The notes below the pieces were generated by a model. That model searched no databases, had not been told where the DNA came from, and worked only from the letters and a program-made list of their open reading frames with translations. DNA of 29,341 nt from CAZNEZ01 sp964572475 (GTDB taxonomy: Bacteria; Bacillota; Clostridia; Lachnospirales; Lachnospiraceae): contig CAZNEZ010000027.1 of assembly GCA_964572475.1 (NCBI GenBank), positions 1 through 29,341 of the forward strand, given 5' to 3'. Position numbers and translations under genes: made by a program. Shown here piece by piece: positions 7,618-15,523 of this stretch; position 1 is the stretch's first letter, and the number at the start of each line of letters is the position of its first letter.

Positions 7618-9450
7618 TTATCGTGATATAAGAACTACAATGCTTCTAGCTAAAACCAGACATTCCCTTTGAGTTTTAAGCTTATCATAAGAATTATCTT
7701 TATCGGAATTATCTTTATCGGAATCAGCAGTATCTATTATTTTTGACCACTTAAGGCCTTTTTGTACCATAGGAAGTCCAAAGGTTTTGTTCTCCCAATG
7801 CATATTATATGCTATATATATGTATCCTTTATTTTCTGGATTAGAAAATCTTTCATTGTACATCACTGAAAAGTGTCTGTTAACATGGTCAAAATCAGGC
7901 TTCCATGGTGTTAATCCATGATATGACATATCTGGAGTACCAAAAGATTCATAATCCATATTCCGTATTGACTGTTTCATATGCAATATCCCATGCTGCT
8001 TTCTAAATTTGATAAGTTCTTTAACAAACTCAGTTATATCTTTATATTTATTGGCAAGATTCCAGCTAGTATAGGCAAGTTCATTATCCTGACAATATGG
8101 ATTATTATTACCAGACTGACTATTGCCAAATTCGTCCCCAGCCATAAACAGTGGAATTCCCTGACTTAAAAGCATCATTGAAAATGCATTCTTAATCTGT
8201 TTTTTTCTAAGCTCTACTATCTTCTTCCTTCTAGTTTCACCTTCGGTTCCACAATTCCAGCTATAATTGTATTCAGGACCATCTGTATTGTTCTCTCCAT
8301 TGTCCAGATTATTCTTTTTGTCATATGAAACAAGATCCATTAATGTAAATCCACAATGATTGGCAATATAGTTAATATTAGCAATATTAGAATTATCTTT
8401 AATCTTCATAGACATACCTGCTGTCTGATTCTCATCACCTTTTAAAAACTGTCTTGCATTTGTCAGAAAACCATCATTACAATTTGCTAGATGCCTGAAT
8501 TCATTATTACTTCTATAATAATCTTCACTATCTCCCCAATATGTTGTAAACATCTTAGTTCTTCCTAAAATGTGTTCATCCCTTAAAGCCTGAATATTAA
8601 CATTATCCTGATTAACATTAAAAGCATCAACATGATAATACAATGCCCAAAATCTCAAACAGTCTGTAATCATATCATTCTTCATACTCTTATCAAAATA
8701 GAAATCCATACACAATTCTATACCATTCTTATGTAGCTCACGAACCATCTCTCTAAATTCTACTATCTGATATGGTGTATCAGGATTAGAACCTCTATCC
8801 TTTTTGTAGATTTCTGAACAGTATGAAGCTTTGGGTGCAAAATAAGAGCCTCCAGTATAACCCCAGTAATTAACCTTAATATCTGTTGAACCTTTTACCT
8901 CCATTATTTCGTCAAAATCATAACATGGCATTAATTCCAACATATTAATTCCTAATTCTCTAAGATAAGGGATTTTCTCAATTATTCCTGCAAATGTCCC
9001 CTTATTCCTTACCTTTGAGCTTTTACTCATAGTAAATCCTCTAACATGAGCTTTATATATTATATTATCTGACAAATCAGTGTGTAGCTTTGTATCTTTA
9101 AAGTCCACACTAATATCTGCAAATCTGGATGTTAACCTGTCACTATCATATAAACCAAACTCGGTCTTGTTATTAACTGCAAATGCATATGGATCTGTAA
9201 TTATATCTCCATCTAATCTATAATTATAGTCATACTGCATAATATCCTTGCATTTAAGGCTCATTGTAAATATATTACCAAACCTATCCCTGTCTAAAAA
9301 CTTCTCCTCTCTTACTATCTCATTTGTTCCAGCCTTATACAGAATTATGGAAAGACTCTTAACTTTGCTATTAACTGGTACTGCTATATCTGCTCCGGCT
9401 TTTGTTATCATAACTCCGGCTTGCAACGGATTTAACGCTTTGCTTCTCAT
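7618..9450 (-). CDS. GlgX/isoamylase-like GH13 protein lacking catalytic residues (putative pseudoenzyme)
   Basis: This 610-residue cytoplasmic protein aligns by eye with glycogen debranching enzymes (GlgX/TreX): a CBM48-like N-terminus (about 1-95), a barrel beginning YKAHVRGFTMSKSSKV, and the long stretch NYIANHCGFTLMDLVSYDKKNN...NGENNTDG...YNYSWNCGTEG, then QGIPLFMAGDEFGNSQSGNNNPYCQDNE. At the conserved GH13 regions, however, region I IDVVYNH is MDFYFDK (Asn to Asp253, His to Lys254), region II DGFRFD is DAFNVN (Arg to Asn278, nucleophile Asp to Asn280), the region III acid/base Glu is Thr303 and the region IV Asp is Cys366. Hydrolysis of alpha-glucans by the GH13 mechanism is therefore not expected; glucan binding or a regulatory role is possible. 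The frame is intact, so this is not decay. SD GGAG supports the start. traX follows 23 bases downstream. Confidence 0.85.
   Translation of the reverse strand: MRSKALNPLQAGVMITKAGADIAVPVNSKVKSLSIILYKAGTNEIVREEKFLDRDRFGNIFTMSLKCKDIMQYDYNYRLDGDIITDPYAFAVNNKTEFGLYDSDRLTSRFADISVDFKDTKLHTDLSDNIIYKAHVRGFTMSKSSKVRNKGTFAGIIEKIPYLRELGINMLELMPCYDFDEIMEVKGSTDIKVNYWGYTGGSYFAPKASYCSEIYKKDRGSNPDTPYQIVEFREMVRELHKNGIELCMDFYFDKSMKNDMITDCLRFWALYYHVDAFNVNQDNVNIQALRDEHILGRTKMFTTYWGDSEDYYRSNNEFRHLANCNDGFLTNARQFLKGDENQTAGMSMKIKDNSNIANINYIANHCGFTLMDLVSYDKKNNLDNGENNTDGPEYNYSWNCGTEGETRRKKIVELRKKQIKNAFSMMLLSQGIPLFMAGDEFGNSQSGNNNPYCQDNELAYTSWNLANKYKDITEFVKELIKFRKQHGILHMKQSIRNMDYESFGTPDMSYHGLTPWKPDFDHVNRHFSVMYNERFSNPENKGYIYIAYNMHWENKTFGLPMVQKGLKWSKIIDTADSDKDNSDKDNSYDKLKTQRECLVLARSIVVLISR
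7691..7720. repeat. 15-bp tandem duplication inside the GH13-like gene
   Basis: The unit gaattatctttatcg occurs twice in tandem, encoding a repeated five-residue SDKDN-type motif near residues 577-587. It keeps the frame and lies in a hydrophilic loop just before the C-terminal strand. Confidence 0.8.
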
Positions 9451-9500
9451 GTCTTTTCTCCAAATCTTCTGATTTTAGTATACATTTCTCTAATAATTAT

Positions 9501-9529
9501 ATACTAAATATATCCATTAATCTAGGCAA
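9501..9529 (-). promoter_or_regulatory. Promoter for the GH13-like gene and traX
   Basis: Minus-strand TTGCCT (9529-9524) and TAGTAT (9506-9501) are 17 bases apart, placing the transcript start near 9494 and a leader of about 44 bases before the ATG at 9450. Confidence 0.5.
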
Positions 9530-9552
9530 ATACCCTATTAAAAATAAAAAAC

Positions 9553-9580
9553 TTGCAAAATGTAAAATATACTGTAAAAT
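9553..9580 (+). promoter_or_regulatory. Promoter for the ABC-F gene
   Basis: TTGCAA (9553-9558) and TAAAAT (9575-9580) are 16 bases apart, upstream of the ABC-F start at 9622. Three copies of GTAAAATATA (starting 9562, 9574 and 9592) overlay and follow this promoter. Confidence 0.5.
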
Positions 9581-9621
9581 ATAGGTGTTTAGTAAAATAT
9601 AACATGAAAGGTTTAATTATA

Positions 9622-11259
9622 ATGATAAGTGCAAATAATGTAACTTTACGAATCGGTAAAAAAGCCCTATTTGAGGATGTTAATATCAAATTCACTGAGG
9701 GAAACTGCTATGGTTTAATTGGTGCTAATGGTGCAGGCAAATCAACATTTCTTAAGATATTGTCTGGTCAGCTTGAACCAACTAATGGAGATATCGTAAT
9801 CACACAAGGTCAAAGACTTTCTTTCCTTCAGCAGGACCATTTCAAATATGATGATTTCCCCGTATTAGATACTGTAATCATGGGTAACAAGCGCCTTTAC
9901 GAGATTATGAAAGAAAAAGATGCCATTTATGCTAAGGAGGATTTTACTGAAGAGGATGGTATAAAAGCCAGCGAACTTGAAGGTGAGTTTGCCAATATGA
10001 ATGGCTGGGAGGCAGAATCAGATGCTGCTACATTATTAAACGGACTTGGCATTGATACTGAACTTCATTATAAAGAATTAAAAGAACTTACAGGTAGTGA
10101 AAAAGTCAAAGTTTTACTTGCTCAGGCTCTATTTGGCAATCCAGATATTCTTCTTCTTGATGAGCCTACTAACCACCTTGACCTTGATGCTATTGCATGG
10201 TTAGAAGAATTCCTTATTAATTTTGAGAATACTGTTATTGTCGTATCACATGATAGATATTTTCTTAACAAAGTCTGCACTCAGATAGCAGATATTGATT
10301 ATGCAAAGATTCAGCTTTATGCTGGTAACTACGATTTTTGGTATGAATCTAGCCAGTTAATTGTTAAGCAGATGAAAGAAGCTAATAAGAAAAAAGAAGA
10401 AAAGATTAAAGAATTGCAGGACTTCATTCAGAGATTCTCTGCCAATGCTTCCAAATCTAAGCAGGCTACTTCACGTAAGAAGGCTCTCGATAAGATTGAA
10501 CTAGATGAGATTAGACCATCAAGTAGAAAATATCCATACATTGACTTTAGACCAAGTCGTGATATTGGTAATGAAGTACTTACTGTTGAAGGCCTTACAA
10601 AAACTGTTGATGGTGTTAAAGTACTTGATAACATTTCCTTTATTGTTAACAAAGAAGATAAGATTGCATTTGTCGGCGCTAATGAAATAGCTAAAACTAC
10701 CCTATTTAAGATTCTTTCTGGAGAAATGGAACCTGATGCAGGTACTTATAAGTGGGGTATAACCACTACTAATTCTTATTTCCCTAAAGATAATACTAAG
10801 GATTTTGATTGTGATGATACAATTGCTGACTGGCTTACACAATTTTCTGATGACAAAGATGCAACTTATGTTCGTGGTTTCCTTGGAAGAATGTTATTTG
10901 CTGGTGAAGATGGAATGAAAAAAGTTAAGATTCTCTCTGGTGGTGAGAAAGTAAGATGCCTCCTATCTAAGTTAATGATTTCTGGAGCTAATGTTCTCAT
11001 ACTTGATGAACCTACTAACCATCTTGATATGGAGTCAATTACAGCCCTTAATAACGGACTTGTTAAATTCCAGGGAGTTATTCTGTTTGCTTCACACGAT
11101 CACCAGTTTGTACAAACTACAGCTAATCGTATTATGGAAATCGTTAGTGGTTCTCTTATTGATAAGATTACTACATATGATGAATACCTCGAAAATGATG
11201 AGCTTGCCAGAAAACGTTCTGTATACTCAATGGATGAGGTTGAAGATACTGATAACTAA
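9622..11259 (+). CDS. ABC-F family ATPase (YkpA/YbiT type)
   Basis: I take the ATG at 9622 (545 residues, MISANNVTLRIGKKALFEDV) because GAAAGG lies ten bases upstream and this matches where ABC-F proteins begin; in-frame upstream codons run through the promoter. There are two NBDs and no membrane segments. NBD1 has GANGAGKST, signature LTGSE and LLLDEPTNHLD; a charged linker (about 255-310, KKKEEKIKELQDF...KSKQATSRKK) is the ribosomal P-site tether; NBD2 has GANEIAKTT in place of a normal Walker A, signature LSGGE and LILDEPTNHLD. The odd LTGSE and AKTT motifs appear, from memory, to be shared with Bacillus YkpA, so I read them as subfamily traits. ABC-F proteins act on the ribosome in translation or antibiotic protection; the exact role here is unknown. 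Confidence 0.92.
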   Translation: MISANNVTLRIGKKALFEDVNIKFTEGNCYGLIGANGAGKSTFLKILSGQLEPTNGDIVITQGQRLSFLQQDHFKYDDFPVLDTVIMGNKRLYEIMKEKDAIYAKEDFTEEDGIKASELEGEFANMNGWEAESDAATLLNGLGIDTELHYKELKELTGSEKVKVLLAQALFGNPDILLLDEPTNHLDLDAIAWLEEFLINFENTVIVVSHDRYFLNKVCTQIADIDYAKIQLYAGNYDFWYESSQLIVKQMKEANKKKEEKIKELQDFIQRFSANASKSKQATSRKKALDKIELDEIRPSSRKYPYIDFRPSRDIGNEVLTVEGLTKTVDGVKVLDNISFIVNKEDKIAFVGANEIAKTTLFKILSGEMEPDAGTYKWGITTTNSYFPKDNTKDFDCDDTIADWLTQFSDDKDATYVRGFLGRMLFAGEDGMKKVKILSGGEKVRCLLSKLMISGANVLILDEPTNHLDMESITALNNGLVKFQGVILFASHDHQFVQTTANRIMEIVSGSLIDKITTYDEYLENDELARKRSVYSMDEVEDTDN

Positions 11260-11292
11260 TTAAATATAACACCTAATCAGAAAGGCAATACG

Positions 11293-12141
11293 ATGGAATA
11301 TATTGATCTTCATGTTCACTCAAATGTCTCTGATGGCACTTTAAGTCCTTCTGAGCTTGTAGCTTATGCAGCAAAGAAAGGACTTTTTGCTTTTGCCCTC
11401 ACAGACCATGATACTGTAGCTGGAATAGATGAAGCTATTGAAGCTTCCAAATCATATGATGTTAAAGTAATACCAGGTATTGAGATTTCTTCTAATTATA
11501 AAGGAACAGATATACACATTCTTGGACTTAATATTAACTATAAAGATAAACATTTTCTAGAAGTAATAGAAAAAAGCCAGTTAAGACGAAAAAGCAGGAA
11601 TAAACTTATGATTAGTAAGATGCGTGAATGTGGATTTACAATTACCCCCGAGATAGAAAAAGAACGATTCTCGGGGATTTCCATTACAAGGGCTCATTTT
11701 GCAAGCTTTCTTCAGGATTATGGCTATGTTACCTCCAAAAATGAAGCTTTTCAATTATATCTTAATAAAGGCTGCCCTTGTTATGTACCAAAGGAAACTA
11801 TTCCTGTTAAGGATTCTATTAAGCTTATTCTTGATGCTGGTGGAATACCCGTACTCGCACATCCTACACTTTATAAACTAAAAAAAGACCAGATATTTAG
11901 TCTGGCCAATTATCTAAAATCTCTTGGTTTACTTGCAATTGAAGCTTTATATTCGACCTATTCACCAGAAGATGAAGCTTTTATTAAAAGTATCTGCAAG
12001 TCAACAGGTCTGTTTATGAGTGGTGGTTCTGATTATCACGGTTCAATCAAACCACATATTGATTTAGGAACAGGTAAAGGTAATCTTAAGATACCTGTCT
12101 CCCTGTTACAGGAGATGGGCTTAGATAACTTCTTTTCCTAA
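11293..12141 (+). CDS. PHP-domain phosphoesterase (RNase AM / TrpH-like)
   Basis: This 282-residue protein shows the PHP metal-binding motifs in order: DLHVHSNVSDGT (His7, His9, Asp14), LTDHDTVAG, IPGIEIS, an insert domain around residues 100-190, then PVLAHPTLY and GGSDYHGS. Relatives include E. coli YciV (RNase AM, trpH), which removes 5' nucleotides from short RNAs, and nucleoside 3',5'-bisphosphate phosphatases; either activity is plausible. It is cytoplasmic. It begins 33 bases after the ABC-F gene with SD AGAAAGG, so the two probably share a transcript. Its last 21 bases overlap the end of the convergent DUF815 gene. Confidence 0.88.
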   Translation: MEYIDLHVHSNVSDGTLSPSELVAYAAKKGLFAFALTDHDTVAGIDEAIEASKSYDVKVIPGIEISSNYKGTDIHILGLNINYKDKHFLEVIEKSQLRRKSRNKLMISKMRECGFTITPEIEKERFSGISITRAHFASFLQDYGYVTSKNEAFQLYLNKGCPCYVPKETIPVKDSIKLILDAGGIPVLAHPTLYKLKKDQIFSLANYLKSLGLLAIEALYSTYSPEDEAFIKSICKSTGLFMSGGSDYHGSIKPHIDLGTGKGNLKIPVSLLQEMGLDNFFS

Positions 12142-13428
12142 AAGATGTGTAATAAACTGCTGTGCCATTCTTCCAGATAAACCACCATGACTTAATTCCC
12201 ATTTATTTGCTTCAGCATAAAGTTCATCTTCTGACATATGAATATCATATTTCTCTGAAAGCGTTTTTACAATAAATTCAAATTCTTTCTTGCTTGGAGC
12301 ACAGTAGAATATTGAAACACCAAATCTATTGGCAAGTGAAAGTTTTTCTTCAACAGTATCAGATGCATGGAGGTCTTCTCTTCTATCCTCTTTATCACTC
12401 CATTTTTCTCTAATAAGATGTCTTCTATTAGAAGTGGCATAGATAAGCACATTATCAGGTTTTTTACCAAGCCCGCCATCTATTATAGCTTTCAGGTATT
12501 TATATTCTATTTCATAATCTTCAAATGAAAGGTCATCCATATATATAATAAACTTATAATTTCTATCTTTTACCATTTCAATAACTTCTGACAGGTCTTT
12601 AAACTGATGCTTGTATATTTCAATCATACGAAGACCTTTATCATAATATTCATTCATAATTGCTTTAATACTTGATGACTTACCAGTACCGCTATCACCA
12701 AACAAAAGACAGTTATTAGCTTTTTTACCTTCCAAAAATGCTTCCGTATTATCCGTTAATTTCTTTTTTTGAAGTTCATATCCTACAAGGTCATCTAAAT
12801 AAATATGCTCAATGCTTGTAATTGGTACTATCTTAGGACCACTTCCATCATTTTTAATTCTAAACGCCTTATGTAGTCCTAATTTGCCAACTCCATTATT
12901 CTTATAAAAACAGGTTACTATATCAAAGTACTCATCTGCTGACTTCGCATCTGCAAGTTCTTTACTGAATTCACATATTCTATCTCTAATCCTCTTATTA
13001 AACACCTTACTTGTACAATCATTATGCTTGTAATCCATAATCATACTAAAGCACTCAATATTAAGCTTATTATCGATATTATTTACATCATAGTTGAATA
13101 AGTCATAAAATATCCTAAGGTCATGTTTTGCGAGCATATTAAGTGTTCCATCGACCTTACCTACCACTTCACAGGCTGTTGAAAATGCATTCTCATTATT
13201 CGCAATAAGAAAACCTAAGAATGACTGCCACATATTTCCCTCAAGTCCATATGCATCACACATTTCAATCATCTTATTTACGCCATCAAATGCTTTTTTT
13301 GTTAGCTCTTCTGCGTTATTTTTAACATATTCATCATTATCCATATCATTTACAATATCAGTAAGGATTTTAAATATCTCCTTATGTTCAAAATCTTTAT
13401 ACATTACTAATTGATTAATATCTATCAT
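12121..13428 (-). CDS. DUF815-type AAA ATPase
   Basis: This 435-residue protein has a helical N-terminal half without recognisable motifs (about 1-205), then a P-loop ATPase domain. Walker A is LLFGDSGTGKSS (about 241-252), Walker B is FIIYMDDLSFE (about 293-303), followed by the sensor-like IYATSNRRHLIREKWSD and an arginine-rich stretch. The order ANNCLLFGDSGTGKS ... YATSNRRHL is diagnostic of the DUF815 family, conserved in Clostridia and proteobacteria with no firmly established function. No membrane segment is seen. It starts 39 bases after the pheA stop on the same strand, so it is probably cotranscribed. Its 3' end overlaps the convergent PHP gene. Confidence 0.9.
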   Translation of the reverse strand: MIDINQLVMYKDFEHKEIFKILTDIVNDMDNDEYVKNNAEELTKKAFDGVNKMIEMCDAYGLEGNMWQSFLGFLIANNENAFSTACEVVGKVDGTLNMLAKHDLRIFYDLFNYDVNNIDNKLNIECFSMIMDYKHNDCTSKVFNKRIRDRICEFSKELADAKSADEYFDIVTCFYKNNGVGKLGLHKAFRIKNDGSGPKIVPITSIEHIYLDDLVGYELQKKKLTDNTEAFLEGKKANNCLLFGDSGTGKSSSIKAIMNEYYDKGLRMIEIYKHQFKDLSEVIEMVKDRNYKFIIYMDDLSFEDYEIEYKYLKAIIDGGLGKKPDNVLIYATSNRRHLIREKWSDKEDRREDLHASDTVEEKLSLANRFGVSIFYCAPSKKEFEFIVKTLSEKYDIHMSEDELYAEANKWELSHGGLSGRMAQQFITHLLGKEVI

Positions 13429-13467
13429 CTTTAAACCTTTCCGTCTGTCATATGGGCAGGCTGTATT

Positions 13468-14601
13468 CTAATAATTTCCCAATATCTTAAGTGTTATTGC
13501 TTCTTCCTTTATTCCTCTTAATGCGTTTTGAACACCGGCATCATCAAGCCTGCCCTCAAACTCAATATAAAATCTGTATTCCCAATTCTTTCCCACTATT
13601 GGTCTTGACTCAATCTTAGTCATATTAAGACCATTATATATAAAATGTGATAGCATATTATATAATGAACCACTTTTATGTTCTGCTTCAAAGCAGATAA
13701 TTATTTTGCGGGCATCTTTGCTATACATTTTCTTTTTACTGACTATAACAAATCTAGTTGTATTATTATCATTATAATTTACATTTTCTTTGAGAACCTT
13801 AAGATTATATAACTTAGCAGCATTAACACTTGCTATAGCTGCCTGAGACTTATCATTGTCCTCAAATACCTTTTTAGCGCTTGCTGCTGTATTAGGATAA
13901 CTCATTCCCTGCATATCTGAATGCTCTTCCAAGAATTTAGCACACTGCATAAGTCCCTGTGGATGTGAATATACCATCTTAATATCTGATATTTCGGCAT
14001 CTTTTAATCCAATTAGTGCATGGCATATCTTAACATCAGTTTCTGCTACTATATAATTATCAAACTCCGTTAAAAGATCATATACATCGCTTACAATTCC
14101 TGCCGTAGTATTCTCAATAGGCAGTACTGCAAAATCCGCACTTCCTTTATCAATCTCATCCATGGCATCTCTAAAAGTAGAAACATTGTAGCAATCTACT
14201 GTCTCACCAAAGTAATTAAACATAGCCTGTTCACTATAAGCTCCCTTTACTCCCTGATATACAACCTTTGCTCCGTCTGTTCCAAGATTGTTCACCTGTT
14301 CCATATTGATTCCACTTGCTATTCCATGCTCAGTAAGCAGTCTGTATTGTAGCTTTCTGCTGATAGCCATTATCTGTGTAAAAAGTTCATCTGTTCCATG
14401 CTCCATGAACTCACCGCCGGCTGTCATACTTTTTATTCTATCAAGCTTATCTCTTTCTCGTCCTCTGTCGAGAACTTCCTTACCATTTTCAATCTTATAT
14501 TCCGCCACCTGCTTGCACAGATTCATTCTTTCTTCAAAGAGATTAACAATCTGACTATCTACACTGTCTATTTCTTTTCTGATTTCATTTAAGTTTAACA
14601 T
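13468..14601 (-). CDS. pheA: P-protein: chorismate mutase / prephenate dehydratase
   Basis: The 377 residues hold three parts of phenylalanine synthesis. An AroQ-type chorismate mutase domain (about 1-85) starts LNEIRKEIDSVDSQIVNLFEERMNLCKQVAEYK. A prephenate dehydratase domain (about 110-290) has YQGVKGAYSEQA, VLPIENTTAGIVSDVYDLL, YSHPQGLMQC and the catalytic-loop motif NTTRF. A C-terminal ACT domain (about 300-377) has SGSLYNMLSHF and ESRPI, the phenylalanine-binding region that gives feedback inhibition. It converts chorismate to phenylpyruvate in the cytosol. SD AGAGG is six bases from the ATG. A strong promoter lies just upstream, with a leader too short for a T-box or attenuator, suggesting control by feedback rather than attenuation. 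Confidence 0.96.
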   Translation of the reverse strand: MLNLNEIRKEIDSVDSQIVNLFEERMNLCKQVAEYKIENGKEVLDRGRERDKLDRIKSMTAGGEFMEHGTDELFTQIMAISRKLQYRLLTEHGIASGINMEQVNNLGTDGAKVVYQGVKGAYSEQAMFNYFGETVDCYNVSTFRDAMDEIDKGSADFAVLPIENTTAGIVSDVYDLLTEFDNYIVAETDVKICHALIGLKDAEISDIKMVYSHPQGLMQCAKFLEEHSDMQGMSYPNTAASAKKVFEDNDKSQAAIASVNAAKLYNLKVLKENVNYNDNNTTRFVIVSKKKMYSKDARKIIICFEAEHKSGSLYNMLSHFIYNGLNMTKIESRPIVGKNWEYRFYIEFEGRLDDAGVQNALRGIKEEAITLKILGNY

Positions 14602-14640
14602 CTGATACCTCTTTGTGTCTTCATAATTTATTTAATTAAG

Positions 14641-14669
14641 GTTATATCACACTTTATTGCATTAAACAA
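14641..14669 (-). promoter_or_regulatory. Promoter for pheA
   Basis: Minus-strand TTGTTT (14669-14664) and TATAAC (14646-14641) are 17 bases apart with TG one base before the -10 (extended -10). The leader would be only about 33 bases. Confidence 0.65.
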
Positions 14670-14678
14670 CAAAAAATC

Positions 14679-14707
14679 TAGACTAATCTCCAAAAAGGTT
14701 GTAAAAT
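14679..14707 (+). promoter_or_regulatory. Promoter for folB-folK
   Basis: TAGACT (14679-14684) and TAAAAT (14702-14707) are 17 bases apart, giving a start about 20 bases before the gene. It is back to back with the pheA promoter. Confidence 0.5.
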
Positions 14708-14735
14708 AGCTACATCAAATTAAGGATGGTACGCT

Positions 14736-15500
14736 ATGGACTCAATTAAAATAGAAAATCTTGAAGTATATTGTAATCACGGTGTTTTTAAAGAAGAAAA
14801 TGTGTTAGGACAGAAATTCTTAGTTTCTGCCAGATTATTTACGGATACCCATAATGCAGGTTTAGATGATAATCTTACAGAGTCAATTCATTATGGTGAT
14901 GTCTGCCATTTTATTACAGAATATATGAAGTCACATACATTCAAACTTATTGAATCTGTTGCTGAGAATCTGGCGCGTGAGCTTCTTTTAAATACTAATA
15001 ATCTTAATTCCGTTGAACTAGAGATAAAAAAGCCATGGGCGCCTATTGGACTTCCTATTGAGAATGTTGCCGTTAATATTTACCGTAGTTGGCATACCGC
15101 TTATATTGCACTTGGCTCTAATATAGGTGATAAAAAATCTTATCTTGATACAGCTATAGACTCTATGTCCTCCAATCCTTTATGTAGGGTTTTACGAGTT
15201 TCTGACTTTATAACAACAGCTCCAGTCGGTCCTGTAGAGCAGGATAATTTTCTTAATGGTGCGCTTAAACTTAAGACTCTATATACTCCACATGAATTGC
15301 TCGACTATATTCATGTACTTGAAGCAGATGCTAAAAGAGAGCGTAAAATCCACTGGGGACCTCGCACTCTCGATCTTGATATCTTGTTATATGATGATAT
15401 TACTATTGATGATGATGACCTTATAATTCCACATCCTGAGATGAGTAACCGTGATTTTGTCATGATTCCGCTCAAACAAATATACCGTAATTTTAAATAA
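14736..15500 (+). CDS. folBK: Bifunctional dihydroneopterin aldolase / HPPK (FolB-FolK fusion)
   Basis: The 254-residue protein fuses two consecutive folate enzymes. Residues 1-120 are FolB: DSIKIENLEVYCNHGVFKEENVLGQKFLVSARL, and EIKKPWAPIGLPIENVAVNIYR with the conserved lysine. Residues 123-254 are FolK: YIALGSNIGDKKSYLDTAI, SDFITTAPVGPVEQDNFLNGAL, and the signature WGPRTLDLDILLYDD, with IPHPEM near the end. It would make 6-hydroxymethyl-dihydropterin from dihydroneopterin and pyrophosphorylate it for FolP. Such fusions are common in Clostridia. It converges on the folate operon carried by the minus strand, so the pathway is split over two opposed transcription units. Motifs of both domains look intact. 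Confidence 0.95.
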   Translation: MDSIKIENLEVYCNHGVFKEENVLGQKFLVSARLFTDTHNAGLDDNLTESIHYGDVCHFITEYMKSHTFKLIESVAENLARELLLNTNNLNSVELEIKKPWAPIGLPIENVAVNIYRSWHTAYIALGSNIGDKKSYLDTAIDSMSSNPLCRVLRVSDFITTAPVGPVEQDNFLNGALKLKTLYTPHELLDYIHVLEADAKRERKIHWGPRTLDLDILLYDDITIDDDDLIIPHPEMSNRDFVMIPLKQIYRNFK

Positions 15501-15517
15501 TCTATATAACTATAGAT
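15500..15517. terminator. AT-rich hairpin between folBK and the convergent DUF5050 gene
   Basis: ATCTATA-taac-TATAGAT is a perfect 7-bp dyad in the 23-base gap between two convergent stop codons. It has only one GC pair per stem and no clear T-run, so any termination would be weak. Confidence 0.3.
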
Positions 15518-15523
15518 ATTACT

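Noticed and set aside
9553..9621. Longer N-terminus of the ABC-F protein from an upstream TTG
   Set aside because: The TTG is part of the predicted -35 box and the added codons cover the promoter; the ATG at 9622 has an SD and matches the family's start.
9622..11259. Degenerating second NBD of the ABC-F protein (AKTT Walker A)
   Set aside because: The lysine and threonine remain, the signature and Walker B are perfect, and the same oddities appear to be usual in YkpA-type proteins.
14602..14735. T-box or leader-peptide attenuator upstream of pheA
   Set aside because: The predicted leader is about 33 bases, with no specifier region, no Phe-rich leader frame and no terminator hairpin.
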